A DNA stretch of 64,000 nucleotides from Amylostereum areolatum (taxonomy: Eukaryota; Basidiomycota; Agaricomycetes; Russulales; Stereaceae), in assembly GCA_012932865.1 (NCBI GenBank), contig SAXG01000001.1, forward strand, positions 671,693-735,692, written 5' to 3'. The notes below the pieces were generated by a model, which was not told where the DNA came from, ran no database searches, and worked only from the letters and a program-made list of their open reading frames with translations. Within the stretch, counting starts at the first letter, position 1, and each line of letters begins with the position of its first letter. The position numbers were made by a program, and so were the translations under genes. This document shows, in pieces, positions 11,552 through 20,832 of the stretch.

Positions 11552-12337
11552 TCAATCCAAGTCATCGATCTCCACGTCATCAGAGTCCGTTGCAGCCTTC
11601 CTCTTCGCCTTGGCCTTCCTACGCGGTTGTTGACGCCTCTGCCTCCCGTCTTTACCTTCTCCATCCTCTGCCTGTCCACCCTGCGCGAAACTGCCGACGA
11701 GGCCCTTTGCCATCCCAAACCATGTGCCCTCGGTGACCTTGTCCACGATTTGATCAACGAACTTCTGCACGTCATCCGCAGAGCCTGTCTTCGCCTCCTG
11801 GTCCTGCTCATACTGCCACTCGCGATGGCGCTCGAAAGATTCGTGGGCCTTGGGTCGAGGGCTACTGGATCGCGTGCGAGGGGAAGAAGTCTGACCGGCT
11901 TTGCCTGCAAGCACGTCGAACAGGACGCCGGTGAACCCACTCTGACCCCAACCTCCCAAATCGTTGCCCTGTGCCCTTTGTTGTGCGATGTACCATCCCG
12001 CACCGCCAACGAGGGCGCTGAGGATCGTGCCCCATTTGATGAAGAAGATGAAGGTGCGGACCATCCAGGTGGCCGTGCGGTATGCGCTGACGAGAGCGAG
12101 GTAGGCGGCGAGAAGGGTGATGAGTGGGGGGAGAACGGTCTGTGCGTCCCATTCCCAAGGCTTGGAGGCGACGAGGGCCTGCGACAAGCGGAGGGTGGCC
12201 GCGGCGAGGGCGAGGGCGTGGGAAGAGAGGTTGAGGATGAAGGAGTAGACGGGTGGCGGGAGGACGTTGGAGAGGTAATCGAGAAAAGGATCGACGAATT
12301 CGGGGAGAGCAAAGTCACCGGGGTCGAACTGGGCCAT
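11552..12337 (-). CDS. Apq12-like nuclear-envelope membrane protein
   Basis: One uninterrupted exon encodes 261 residues. Two adjacent hydrophobic segments lie in the first half (about residues 70-90, LPPLITLLAAYLALVSAYRT, and 95-115, IFFIKWGTILSALVGGAGWY), preceded by an amphipathic N-terminus. The pair with its connecting WMVRTFIFFIKWG resembles the Apq12 family (nuclear pore assembly and membrane-fluidity proteins of the ER/nuclear envelope). The C-terminal half is charged and ends in a basic, KRK-rich stretch followed by an acidic tail (DSDDVEIDDLD), plausible as nuclear-targeting and casein-kinase-like sites. The family call rests on topology and local resemblance only. A 289-codon ORF on the opposite strand is judged a shadow. 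Confidence 0.6.
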   Translation of the reverse strand: MAQFDPGDFALPEFVDPFLDYLSNVLPPPVYSFILNLSSHALALAAATLRLSQALVASKPWEWDAQTVLPPLITLLAAYLALVSAYRTATWMVRTFIFFIKWGTILSALVGGAGWYIAQQRAQGNDLGGWGQSGFTGVLFDVLAGKAGQTSSPRTRSSSPRPKAHESFERHREWQYEQDQEAKTGSADDVQKFVDQIVDKVTEGTWFGMAKGLVGSFAQGGQAEDGEGKDGRQRRQQPRRKAKAKRKAATDSDDVEIDDLD

Positions 12338-12818
12338 GGTGAGGATAGGAAAGAGCAGGGCGATGGAAGGTGCTTAGGTGCGTGCACACGCCCTTCAAGA
12401 CTGTTCGCCGAGCGCTAATATGACAATGTAGACACGTCGGTGCGTGCCGTCCTTCGGGCCGTGATTTCCCCGTTAGGGGCCGTGAAGGAAAATATGCAAC
12501 CGGAGGCCGCGGACACCAGTCCCTTTTTCTTCTAAATTATCTCGGACTCAAATCATCCTTCTTTGGGCGTGCGACCGGTGTTTTGGGGGAGGAACCTGGC
12601 CGAGAACCAATCAAAAGATGGTGGACCGCGGACCAGGCATCATTTGACCGGTTTGACGCGCGGTATTTCCGCAGAGAAACAGGGACAAACACGAGGCGTA
12701 TATGAAGGCGTTTGTGTCTACCTGGTCCGCCCCCACCGTCGAGACCCCCTCTCGACCAGTACCCACGCTTATCCCTTGTTGTCCCTCCGCCCCCTCACGC
12801 CCATCCTCATATCCCACC
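12338..12818. promoter_or_regulatory. Divergent intergenic promoter region
   Basis: 480 bp between two genes that read away from each other. No clear TATA element is seen on either side. The part next to 12819 is pyrimidine-rich, as in many basidiomycete leaders. Confidence 0.4.
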
Positions 12819-13499
12819 ATGGCCCTCAAACGTAAATTTGACTCTGAGGAAGTCGCCGTCCCCCGCTGCGTAGGTCTCGTTCTTCACGCGTCGTGTCGCG
12901 TCTCTTACGCTCCCCCTAGGCAAAACAGCTCAAGCTCGTCCCCTTCCCCTCATACGAGCCTGACCTGGACGTCGCTATGTCTGACGACTTCCCCTCCCCC
13001 CTCGACCACATGTCGTACGACCAACACCACCTTCGTGCCGATTCTGCGTCCTCAACTTCCTCTGGGATTTCTGAATTTGGTACGTATATGCGCCGCAGCG
13101 CCGCGCATATATACTCATATTCCCATTTCTATCAGCCTATCCCTCTTTCAACATTTACCCCAACCCTTTCTTTAACAACGACGGCACTGTGAACACTGAT
13201 TCACACAATTTCTCGAGGTACACCACTCCTTCGCCAGAGCAGAGGCCAGTTGGCATTCTCCAGCCAAAACCCAGTTTCCATCACGGGTGAGTAACTTTGC
13301 AGGCGCGTTTGCTCATGCCTCCAAGGGTGCTGACGACCTGCGCTGCGTCTCGTTTTTTGTTTTTTTTTTCCTTTACAGGAACTGCACCCAGATTCCCAAG
13401 CTCCGTATCGCCTGCTCGTCCGGAACTCATGGCCAGCGTACTATGTGGAGCCACTGCGAGCAATGCGGCGCCATCGAAATGATCGACCCCGACTATTGA
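12819..13499 (+). CDS. Small protein with C-terminal Cys pairs
   Basis: Four exons (12819-12869, 12920-13079, 13136-13286, 13379-13499) give 160 residues. The N-terminus is basic (MALKRKFDSEE, then KQLKLVPFPS) and could be a nuclear-localisation signal. The middle is Ser/Pro/Asn-rich and probably disordered. The C-terminal 37 residues (CTQIPKLRIACSSGTHGQ onward, ending WSHCEQCGAIEMIDPDY) hold two Cys followed by a CxxC, a possible small zinc-binding knuckle. This is the kind of short conserved protein found in Agaricomycetes without assigned function. Splice phases are all consistent. Confidence 0.7.
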
Positions 13500-14374
13500 A
13501 GACCGACTTTGGCACCGGCACCGGCATTATCGACGACCACATCGACCCGGCTTCGACATCGACATCCCCTTCGGCGCTCTTGACGACACTGACCGCATCG
13601 ACATGACTAGGTGATCCACGACGTTCTCAGTTCCGACTATGCCGACCTTCTCGCCGTATCTTCTTGTCTTCCCCGCCTCCGACAGTTCGACCCCGCACCC
13701 GACAGAACGGCCGCCCCGACGACGACATTGGACCCCCGCCATGCGACACCCCTCCACCACCGCCACTTCAATTCAGCGGCCTCCCGCCGGCAATTACCGA
13801 CTTCGACTTCTTCCCGGCCCCCCGTTCCCCATCGACTTCACGGACTTGATTCATCTGCATATCCAAAAACAAAAATCTTGGCTGTCTGCATTTTCATTCT
13901 CCCCCTCCCCTTTCCCCCATTGCTTGCTACACTTGTTGCCCGTGTTTGTGCTCCTCCCCATTGCAATACGTTACCATCGACTTCTCATTATTCGTATCCC
14001 TATCATGTCTGTGCTGTACATACCGCTCGCTCTGTAACCCATCGCCTCTGTGCTCCTCGAGGTTGTTTCTCGCATCATCTCGTCGTGTGGATCAAAAGTT
14101 TCAACACAGTCAGTGTTCAGGTAAGATTGATGAGGTCGCCTTCGGAAATGATGTTTACAAATTGCTGTTCAATGATCCTGGGACGTAAGTATTAACGGTG
14201 GGTGCGAAGTTCTACCCCTCGTATATGCTGATGACAAGTAACCAGACAGCTACGCACGGGGACTTGTATAGGTTTATGCTCTTAGGGTACTTCTCGTCAG
14301 CCAAACAGCTGGAGATGCTCGTCCTCCCATACAATGGAAGCGATGCCTCCCACGCCACGCCACATATTATTCAT
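13500..14374. other. Spacer between convergent genes
   Basis: 3' flanks of the gene ending at 13499 and of the minus-strand orphan ending at 14375. Several overlapping plus-strand ORFs near 13611-14195 look like low-complexity shadows. No gene is called. Confidence 0.4.
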
Positions 14375-14887
14375 TCACGCTCGGCTCTTTCCTGGTGGAT
14401 TCGCTGGCGATGCGCTTTTTTCATCAGTCGACTTTCTGCCTGGGCCCCCTCCAGCGCTCAGGATGCCAGGATGGCGAGAGCGGGCTCGGATAGGGTAGGA
14501 TTTTGGTGGGACTTGATACCAGTAAATACCCTCGTTTTGAGTTTTGACGGTCTTTTCCCGTTCTCGTGGACTGAAAATAACATAGATGGCGATGGGCGCT
14601 GGGACTGACGGCATCGCTTTCGCATCGCCGTGCGAAGCGATGCATATACTTACAACAGATGAGTGTCGAAGTTTGGCCAGGTCCTTTGTTCGTCTGTGTA
14701 CGCGCGCTCGTAGGGCTGTGGTGCGGTGTTCCAAGTCGCTCCGTTCACTGCAGGACGAGCCCAAGGGTAAATATTCTTGTACAACTCGACTGATGATTGA
14801 TACTTAGGCGCCAAGTGTCTGGAGCTACGTACCATGGTAAGCACTTACGTTGATGTCGTACTCCGTATTGCTTCCGTACGTTGACAT
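14375..14887 (-). CDS. Hypothetical orphan protein
   Basis: A three-exon model (14887-14849, 14802-14654, 14570-14375) closes exactly to 127 residues. It starts MSTYGSNTEYDIN and has introns of 46 and 83 nt, both with GTAAGT donors. Exon 2 has the character of a folded segment (LYKNIYPWARPAVNGATW). Exon 3 ends in a basic, Gly/Pro/Lys-rich tail. I recognise no family. The acceptor of the first intron (CCTAAG) is weaker than usual, so this junction is the least certain part. Confidence 0.45.
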
Positions 14888-15100
14888 TAGGTTCTGATAC
14901 ACGCGTACGCGCTGGGTATACAGCAGATACTATAACGCTGTCGATGACGCACGGCGACGGTTGGGCTGGAACTTCACTCAGCGGACTTGCTTCGGATGAC
15001 GACGACTCGGACAAGGGCATCCAAGTCTACAAGAGGACGTCGGCTGGCGAGAAACATGAGTCACGATTGCCTTCATCCCTCACCACAAACAGACAGTGGG

Positions 15101-15140
15101 CTAGTCTCCGTGGCTGAACTTACTCAGAAGACAGTCATTC
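15101..15140 (-). repeat. 40-bp repeat, copy 1 (inverted)
   Basis: The reverse complement of this segment agrees with 15859-15898 at 37 of 40 positions, so copies 1 and 2 form an inverted pair 798 bp across. Read on the plus strand it would encode LVSVAELTQKTVI. Confidence 0.75.
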
Positions 15141-15858
15141 CGAGTATACAGTGGGCAGTTCTCATATTCCATGTTCGTCTCACTGACCCTCAAGGGCATC
15201 CTTCTTTCCCGGCCTTGTCGGCGAATAATTCGAAGCACTTCCCCTCCCCACATCCCGCCCTAGGTCCCCCCAGGTCCCCCCGACCGCCTCGCTCCCCATG
15301 GGGCATGCTTCGATCCCGCCTCATCTGAGTCCGGTTCGGCCGCTCTTGGACGGCCGCCCCTTGGCGTTGTGGAGCAGGTCCGATTTTCATTTGCGGAGAC
15401 GGAAGCGGGGGAGAAGGGGAACAAGGATGATGCGGTGCCGTGCGCTGGAATCTGCCAAGTTGAAGTCGGGGTTTGCGCTTTGCGTCTATGTGCGCACTGT
15501 GCTGCTGTGGTTGCCCCAACGTTGTACCGGCACGGCGCGTACTTCTCAGGCGTCGGCGACCAGTCAGTAAATTGTGTCTCAGAGCAAACGTGCCCGTTTG
15601 CAATAGGGATGCTCCCTTCTCGCTATCGTGTCGCGGCGAGGTCGACCGGGACGATGCGTACGTTCAGCCTGAAGCGTGTGTTCGCCAAGTGTTCGCCAGT
15701 ACACGACGGCTGTCTACGGCTGTGGTCCGTTCCGTCCTGTTTCCTGCTTCTCGTTTCTGGTTGGGATGCTAGGTTTCGGCGTGTGTCGTGCACGCACCCG
15801 TCGGGATTCGGAGCGATGAATGACGGTGCCGCCATGCCCTTTGAGTTTGAGATCTACA

Positions 15859-15898
15859 GAACGACTGTCTTCTGGGTAAGGTCAGCCACGGAGACTAG
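15859..15898 (+). repeat. 40-bp repeat, copy 2
   Basis: Second copy, inverted relative to copy 1. On the minus strand it reads LVSVADLTQKTVV followed closely by a stop. The three differences from copy 1 give one silent and two conservative changes (E/D, I/V). It overlaps the 3' end of the 246-residue orphan gene. Confidence 0.75.
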
Positions 15899-16862
15899 TT
15901 TGAGATCTTGAGACGTTGCATTTTCAAGTTGCGCGGGCCTGAATTGAACTTAAGTATCTGCGTCATTGTTGCGATGGACGTTCGGACCGGTTCGCCGATT
16001 GTGTGGATGCAGTCTGGGCCTCGGTCAAGCATTGTCCGTAGTATCGTCAATGTGCGAGGTAGCCTGCGTATGCACATCACGCTGAAGTACGCCGTGTAGA
16101 TCGTGACAAAGATCGAGACGCCCATGCAGAAATGTCGCGTTATGGCCAGCACGTACACCATACTTAATCCTTTGAAAGCGGTAAGCCGCCTTCTTCCCTC
16201 CCTCAGAAGTTGTGAGCATTACTCACTGAAGTACACTACGTCTGCGGCGTTGATAAGGGATCTCCACATCTTCGGAGGAAGATTGGGAGGGCTAGCTAAC
16301 TTCTCGCGTGCTTTGTCGCCAAAAAAGAAAGCGATGCCTCAGCTTCCACGATGGGTGATGATATGGATAGGTGTGGGAAGTTCATTGAAAACATTCTACG
16401 CCACGCACCATCGCCATTGAACATCGGATGCATTGCGATGCGTCGAGGAAAGATGACTGTGTTGCCTCGAAAGGCGCGCATTCTGGAAATGGCAAGGGCT
16501 GTCCAAGCTGTGGGCGCGTCAAAGTTTGTGAATCGAACGCCTTCTCTAGTCGTCGTGCTCCACACCGTAGTATCGCCACACAGTGCGTAGTTACGCACCC
16601 ACCCTAAAAACCTTGTCGAGATCGTTTCAACCCAGAGTCATGCCATGTCAGTACTGTCAGTCCTTGTTCTACTTCAAGTGAGAAAAAGATTTCATTATCG
16701 ACCAACGGAGCGGACTAAGGCCTCGGTCAGCGCATACACGAACAAGCTGTAGCTGATGGCACCCATGATCCATGCACTGCACGCTGGGAGAATCTGGAGA
16801 GGGGCGCGACCTTTATGAATCTCCGTGCAACGGCAAACATGCCCAAGTATGGGATCCGCCAT
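15895..16862 (-). CDS. Orphan membrane protein, 246 residues
   Basis: Four exons (16862-16703, 16603-16409, 16337-16227, 16169-15895) join with consistent phases (all phase 1) to exactly 247 codons. The start has a good context (ACAATGGC). One hydrophobic segment lies near residues 25-50 (SAWIMGAISYSLFVYALTEAL). A longer one follows the motif FGDKAREKLASPPNLPPK, beginning MVYVLAITRHFCMGVSIFV, so at least two or three membrane passes are likely. A basic segment RRLPRTLTILR follows. I recognise no family. The frame consistency over four exons argues that it is a real gene. The N-terminus could lie further upstream, and the last 25 residues may instead be intron before the LVSVADLTQKTV repeat. 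Confidence 0.55.
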
Positions 16863-17552
16863 TGTACTTCGCGCCGCATTATGGGCAGGCACGCAGTTAC
16901 AATGCGTGGGACGGGGAGGAAGTCGAAGCACCGCGGGGGCGACCACGGATCCGGAGAGGTCGAGAGCAAAGGAGGAAGTTCGCGGATGTCCCGAGATGGG
17001 GTCGAAGAGGGAGGGAACCCGCACACGCCGACGGCTCCAGTGTGTTGGCGAAAAACTCCAAGTATACCGCTGGGAATCAAGGCGGGAGGCCGGTCTGCGC
17101 GTTTGCGGGCAAGGTCCGTTCGTGCACGGAACTTCCGTCTTTGCTCTGGTTTCCCGATGGAGCTCCAAGGAAGCGATGTGGATAGCCGGTGTCTCACGTC
17201 CCACATGGTAGATGACTTGGATCCTCGGACGTCGGAGGAAACGCTGGGCAAGGTCTGTCGCGCCGGAAAGTGAAACTTGGGGTGGAATTGAAAACATGGA
17301 ACGGCCGGTGGATCCTTTCGAACGGGTGGTTAGAGGATCGGCGGGGAAAGGCTTTTGAGAGGGGCAACGATAATTGAAGGATCAGATGGGGAGGCGAGCC
17401 GAGTGGGAAGGGATATATTCTGTCTGGTACCAACTGGTAGACAATTGTTTGGGAGAAGACAGGTGGAGCATGCACGGGAAACTTGAAAGTGGCCGCAGGG
17501 ATGATGCTGAAGCTTCGAGGTACATGTCCGGGTTGGAATGCCTGAGGGAATG
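16863..17552. other. No supportable gene
   Basis: Long overlapping ORFs occur on both strands (16695-17297 and 16727-17251 minus; 16772-17185 and 16815-17273 plus), a sign of biased composition rather than coding. Extra upstream exons of the 246-residue orphan could lie here. Confidence 0.35.
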
Positions 17553-17620
17553 TAGACGCAAGGTACAACCAGAACGACTATCTTCTAGTTAGGTCAGCCA
17601 CGAAGACTAGACGCAAGGTA
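17553..17620 (+). repeat. 40-bp repeat copy 3 between 13-bp direct repeats
   Basis: A diverged third copy of the repeat at 15859-15898 lies at 17571-17610. It is bracketed by the identical 13-mer TAGACGCAAGGTA at 17553-17565 and 17608-17620 (period 55). The bracketing could be a target duplication or a local tandem slip. Confidence 0.6.
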
Positions 17621-18486
17621 AAATCGCATAGAAATCGTATACGATTCAGTCCAAAATTTTCCGAGAACACGACGGGCTCCATTATGCCTCGTTCGACGGA
17701 CAATTGACGTAGAGGTCAAGAGGACAGGACTAGGTGAGAGGACGTCGTTGGGCTTGGTGAGGACTCACTTGGCGAACGGCTAGCGCCGGGTGATGCGGGA
17801 ACAGCGCCGGTGCCCAAAGAGGAAATACGGTGGGTCATGTGGCCGTCTGATCACCTCCCTCGAATTTGCGCAGACAACGCCGTGGTGGGGTCGTCGTTCC
17901 CCCAGATTTCCCCTCCCTGTCCCCCATCTGCCTCTCGATTCCCCTTTGCTCCTCTCATACAACTACCCAGAAGAATGGCGGCGAGTCTCCGAGGCGCTTT
18001 AGCGGTGTTGATGGGCGCGATACACGTGGGACGAAGAAGGAGTCGTACAATGGAGCAGAGAGTTGCGATGAGACGCACTCCATGGGTTGATCGTTCCGAG
18101 AGACCCAACCGTCGGCCATGTCTGTTCCTGACTTGTCCGACGAAGAAGTCCCTCAGATATCAGAAGTTAATTTGTCCCCCCCCCCCTAGGTTGGCCAACC
18201 CGCCGTGCGTGCCGGGCGCCGTGAACCATCCGTGATTGAGAACGCAGCTGAAGGCGAAGCGGGAGAGCGAGGGAGAAAGCGGGAGGAGACGAGGGAAAGC
18301 ACGATAAGGTGAGCACAAGCGTGAACGAGCTTGAGACGGCAGGAGACGGCGGTTTGGCGGAGAAGCTAACCGAACCTGTGACGACACGGTCAACTTCCCG
18401 ATCCGGATAGGCGCTGTGGGGCCCCCGTCCCGGAAATTCGGCGCCCCCGCGCTTGCCGCTTCCGACCCCCACCCTCTCAAAATTCC
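17621..18486. other. Upstream region of the sugar transporter
   Basis: GC-rich, with a ten-base C run at about 18177-18186. No gene is supportable. Confidence 0.4.
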
Positions 18487-18492
18487 TATAAG
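18487..18492 (+). promoter_or_regulatory. TATA-like box of the sugar transporter
   Basis: TATAAG lies 70 bases upstream of the start codon at 18562 and is followed by a T/C-rich leader. Confidence 0.45.
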
Positions 18493-18561
18493 AACGACTC
18501 CTTTTTTTCAATCAATGTTTTCCCCAGGCTTGTCCTTCCCCACACCCCCTTCTCCTTCATC

Positions 18562-20832
18562 ATGTCCACCGAGTCCATCGAGAAGAAGGGCATCGACGCT
18601 CATCAGCCTGCTTACGACGAAAAGCATCACGTCGCTCATGTCGACAATGCTCTCCAAAACATCAACGCCAAACTGGCCAACCCCCTTGCGGGCATCCCCA
18701 AGGAACAGTTGATGGAGGATGGCGCGAACTTCGCACGCGAACACGGCCTCGGCAACCTCGCAGACATGTTTTCCAAAGGTGCCCTCATCGCTCAGGATCC
18801 CACCGCCTTCGAGTCTCTCGACCACCTCACCGAGGCTGACAAGAACATTCTCCGTCGCGAGCTCACCCACCGATGGGACCATCCCAAGACCCTCTACTAT
18901 CTTGTCGTCCTTTGTTCCGTCGCCGCTTGCGTGCAGGGTGTACGTACTCGGTTTTGTTGTTCTGTCTTCCATATCTCATCTATCACTTCTTCAGATGGAC
19001 GAGGCCGTCATCAACGGCGCCAACCTCTTCTTCGCCCCCCAGTTTGGAATTGATCCCAACGTTCAAACTGCGGAGGCCGGCCGCAACCAGTGGCTGCTCG
19101 GTTTGGTTAACTCGGCTCCTTACGTGCGCGACCTCTTTTCCATTCTCTTGCAGTTTCTTGACTGACGCGCTATCTTCAGCTCTGCTGTGCCTTTTTCGGA
19201 TGTTGGCTCACGGAGCCTCTGAACAAGATTATGGGTCGCCGTGGCACTATCTTTGTCGCCGCATTCTTCTCTTTCGCGACTTGCATTTGGCAGGGCGTCA
19301 CAAACTCGTGGCCTCACCTCTTCGTCGCGCGGTTCATGCTCGGCATCGGTATTGGTCCCAAATCCGCCACCGTCCCCGTCTACGCTGCCGAATGTGCTCC
19401 TCCGGCTATCCGTGGTGCCCTCGTTATGATGTGGCAAACGTGGACAGCGTTCGGCATCATGCTGGGATACGTTGCCGATCTGGCATTCTACAAGGTTCCT
19501 GATCATCACAACGTCACTGGCCTCAACTGGCGTCTCATGCTGGGCTCGGTATGTTTATTTGAATGACACTTTCTTCATGTGCTCATATTCTCGCGTCAGG
19601 CTGGTGTCCCCGCATTGTTCTTGATGGCTCAGGTGTTCCTCTGCCCAGAGTCACCTCGTTGGTTGGTTTCCAAGGGTCGTTACGATCAGGCGTACGAGTC
19701 GCTTACACGCCTTCGCAACCACCCCCTCCAAGCTGCTCGCGATCTGTACTGTACGTTCATTATTTCTCGACCGTCGTTCTGTTCTGACGCCGCATTCAGA
19801 CATCCACGTCTTCATCGAGGCCGAAAAGGAGATTGACAGTGGCAGGAGTCCGGTTCCTCGAGCTCTTCACCGTTCCTCGCAACCGCCGCGCTACCCTCGC
19901 CTCGTTCATTGTCATGTTCATGTATGTTGTTGTCTTATCGTTTCTCGGCTGGTCGCTCACGGTTTCTCCGTCTAATAGGCAACAGTTCTGCGGCGTTAAC
20001 GTGATCGCGTACTACTCGTCCTAGCATTTTCCGCCAGAGTGGCTTCACTGAGATCAATGCTCTCTTGGCGTCGTGGGGTTTCGGCGCGCTTAATTTCCTT
20101 ATGGCCCTTCCCGCCGTGTGGACTATCGACACGTTCGGTCGCCGCAACCTTCTACTCACGACCTTCCCGCTCATGTCGCTCTTCTTATTGATGACTGGCT
20201 TCGCCTTGTACGTTGCGCCACCACTTCGATCCGAACGCTATTCCTGACCCTTATCGTTACAGCTGGATTCCGGCAGGTGATGCTCGCCTTGCCGTGGTCG
20301 CGTTGGGCATTTACCTGTTCTGCTGCGTGTACTCGCCCGGTGAGGGTCCCGTGCCCTTCACTTATTCTGCCGAGGCGTTCCCGCTCTACGTTCGTGACAT
20401 TGGCATGTCGTTCGCCACCGCCGTCCTGTGGTTCTTCAACTTTATCGTCGCCATCACCTTCCCCCGTCTCCTCGGCGCCTTCCAGCCACAGGGTGCGTTC
20501 GGTTGGTACGCGGCCTGGAACGCGGTTGGCTTCGTTGTCATCCTGCTGTTCGTGCCCGAGACAAAGGCACTCACGCTGGAAGAGCTGGATCAAGGTATAT
20601 TCTGACTTCATTTCCTTCCCCCTCCCTCACTGTCAGCTGACTGCTCCCCCCTCCGCCAGTGTTCTCCGTGCCCACGCGTACACACGCATCGTATCAGCTC
20701 AAGGCGCTACCGCACAACATCAAGAAGTACATTTTCCGTATGAACGTCGAGGAGTTCCCACCGCTGTACGAGCGCGACGTCGTCGAGGGTGGCCTCAAGC
20801 ACTACGCCCCCGGTGGCTTCGGTGCCGCATGA
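18562..20832 (+). CDS. MFS sugar transporter, reading frame interrupted twice
   Basis: Eight exons (18562-18939, 18995-19123, 19180-19548, 19600-19750, 19800-19921, 19979-20207, 20263-20594, 20660-20832) encode the equivalent of 626 residues if two extra bases are ignored. The protein has a long cytosolic N-terminus (about 100 residues), then the sugar-porter core: VINGANLFFAPQF, GRRGTIFVAAFFSF, PESPRWLVSKGRYDQA, ELFTVPRNRRATLASF, GVNVIAYYSS, and the C-terminal signature PETKALTLEELDQVF. It is expected to import hexoses or a related polyol across the plasma membrane by proton symport. The frame moves +1 near 19850 (after EKEIDSGRS) and again at 20022 (after AYYSS), the second creating a TAG. 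Everything around both points is conserved, so sequencing error is more likely than inactivation. Confidence 0.85.

Noticed and set aside
11549..12418. 289-codon ORF antisense to the Apq12-like gene
   Set aside because: The minus-strand frame shows membrane helices and a charged tail. The plus-strand reading is Glu/Gly/Asp/Arg-rich low complexity, typical of a shadow.
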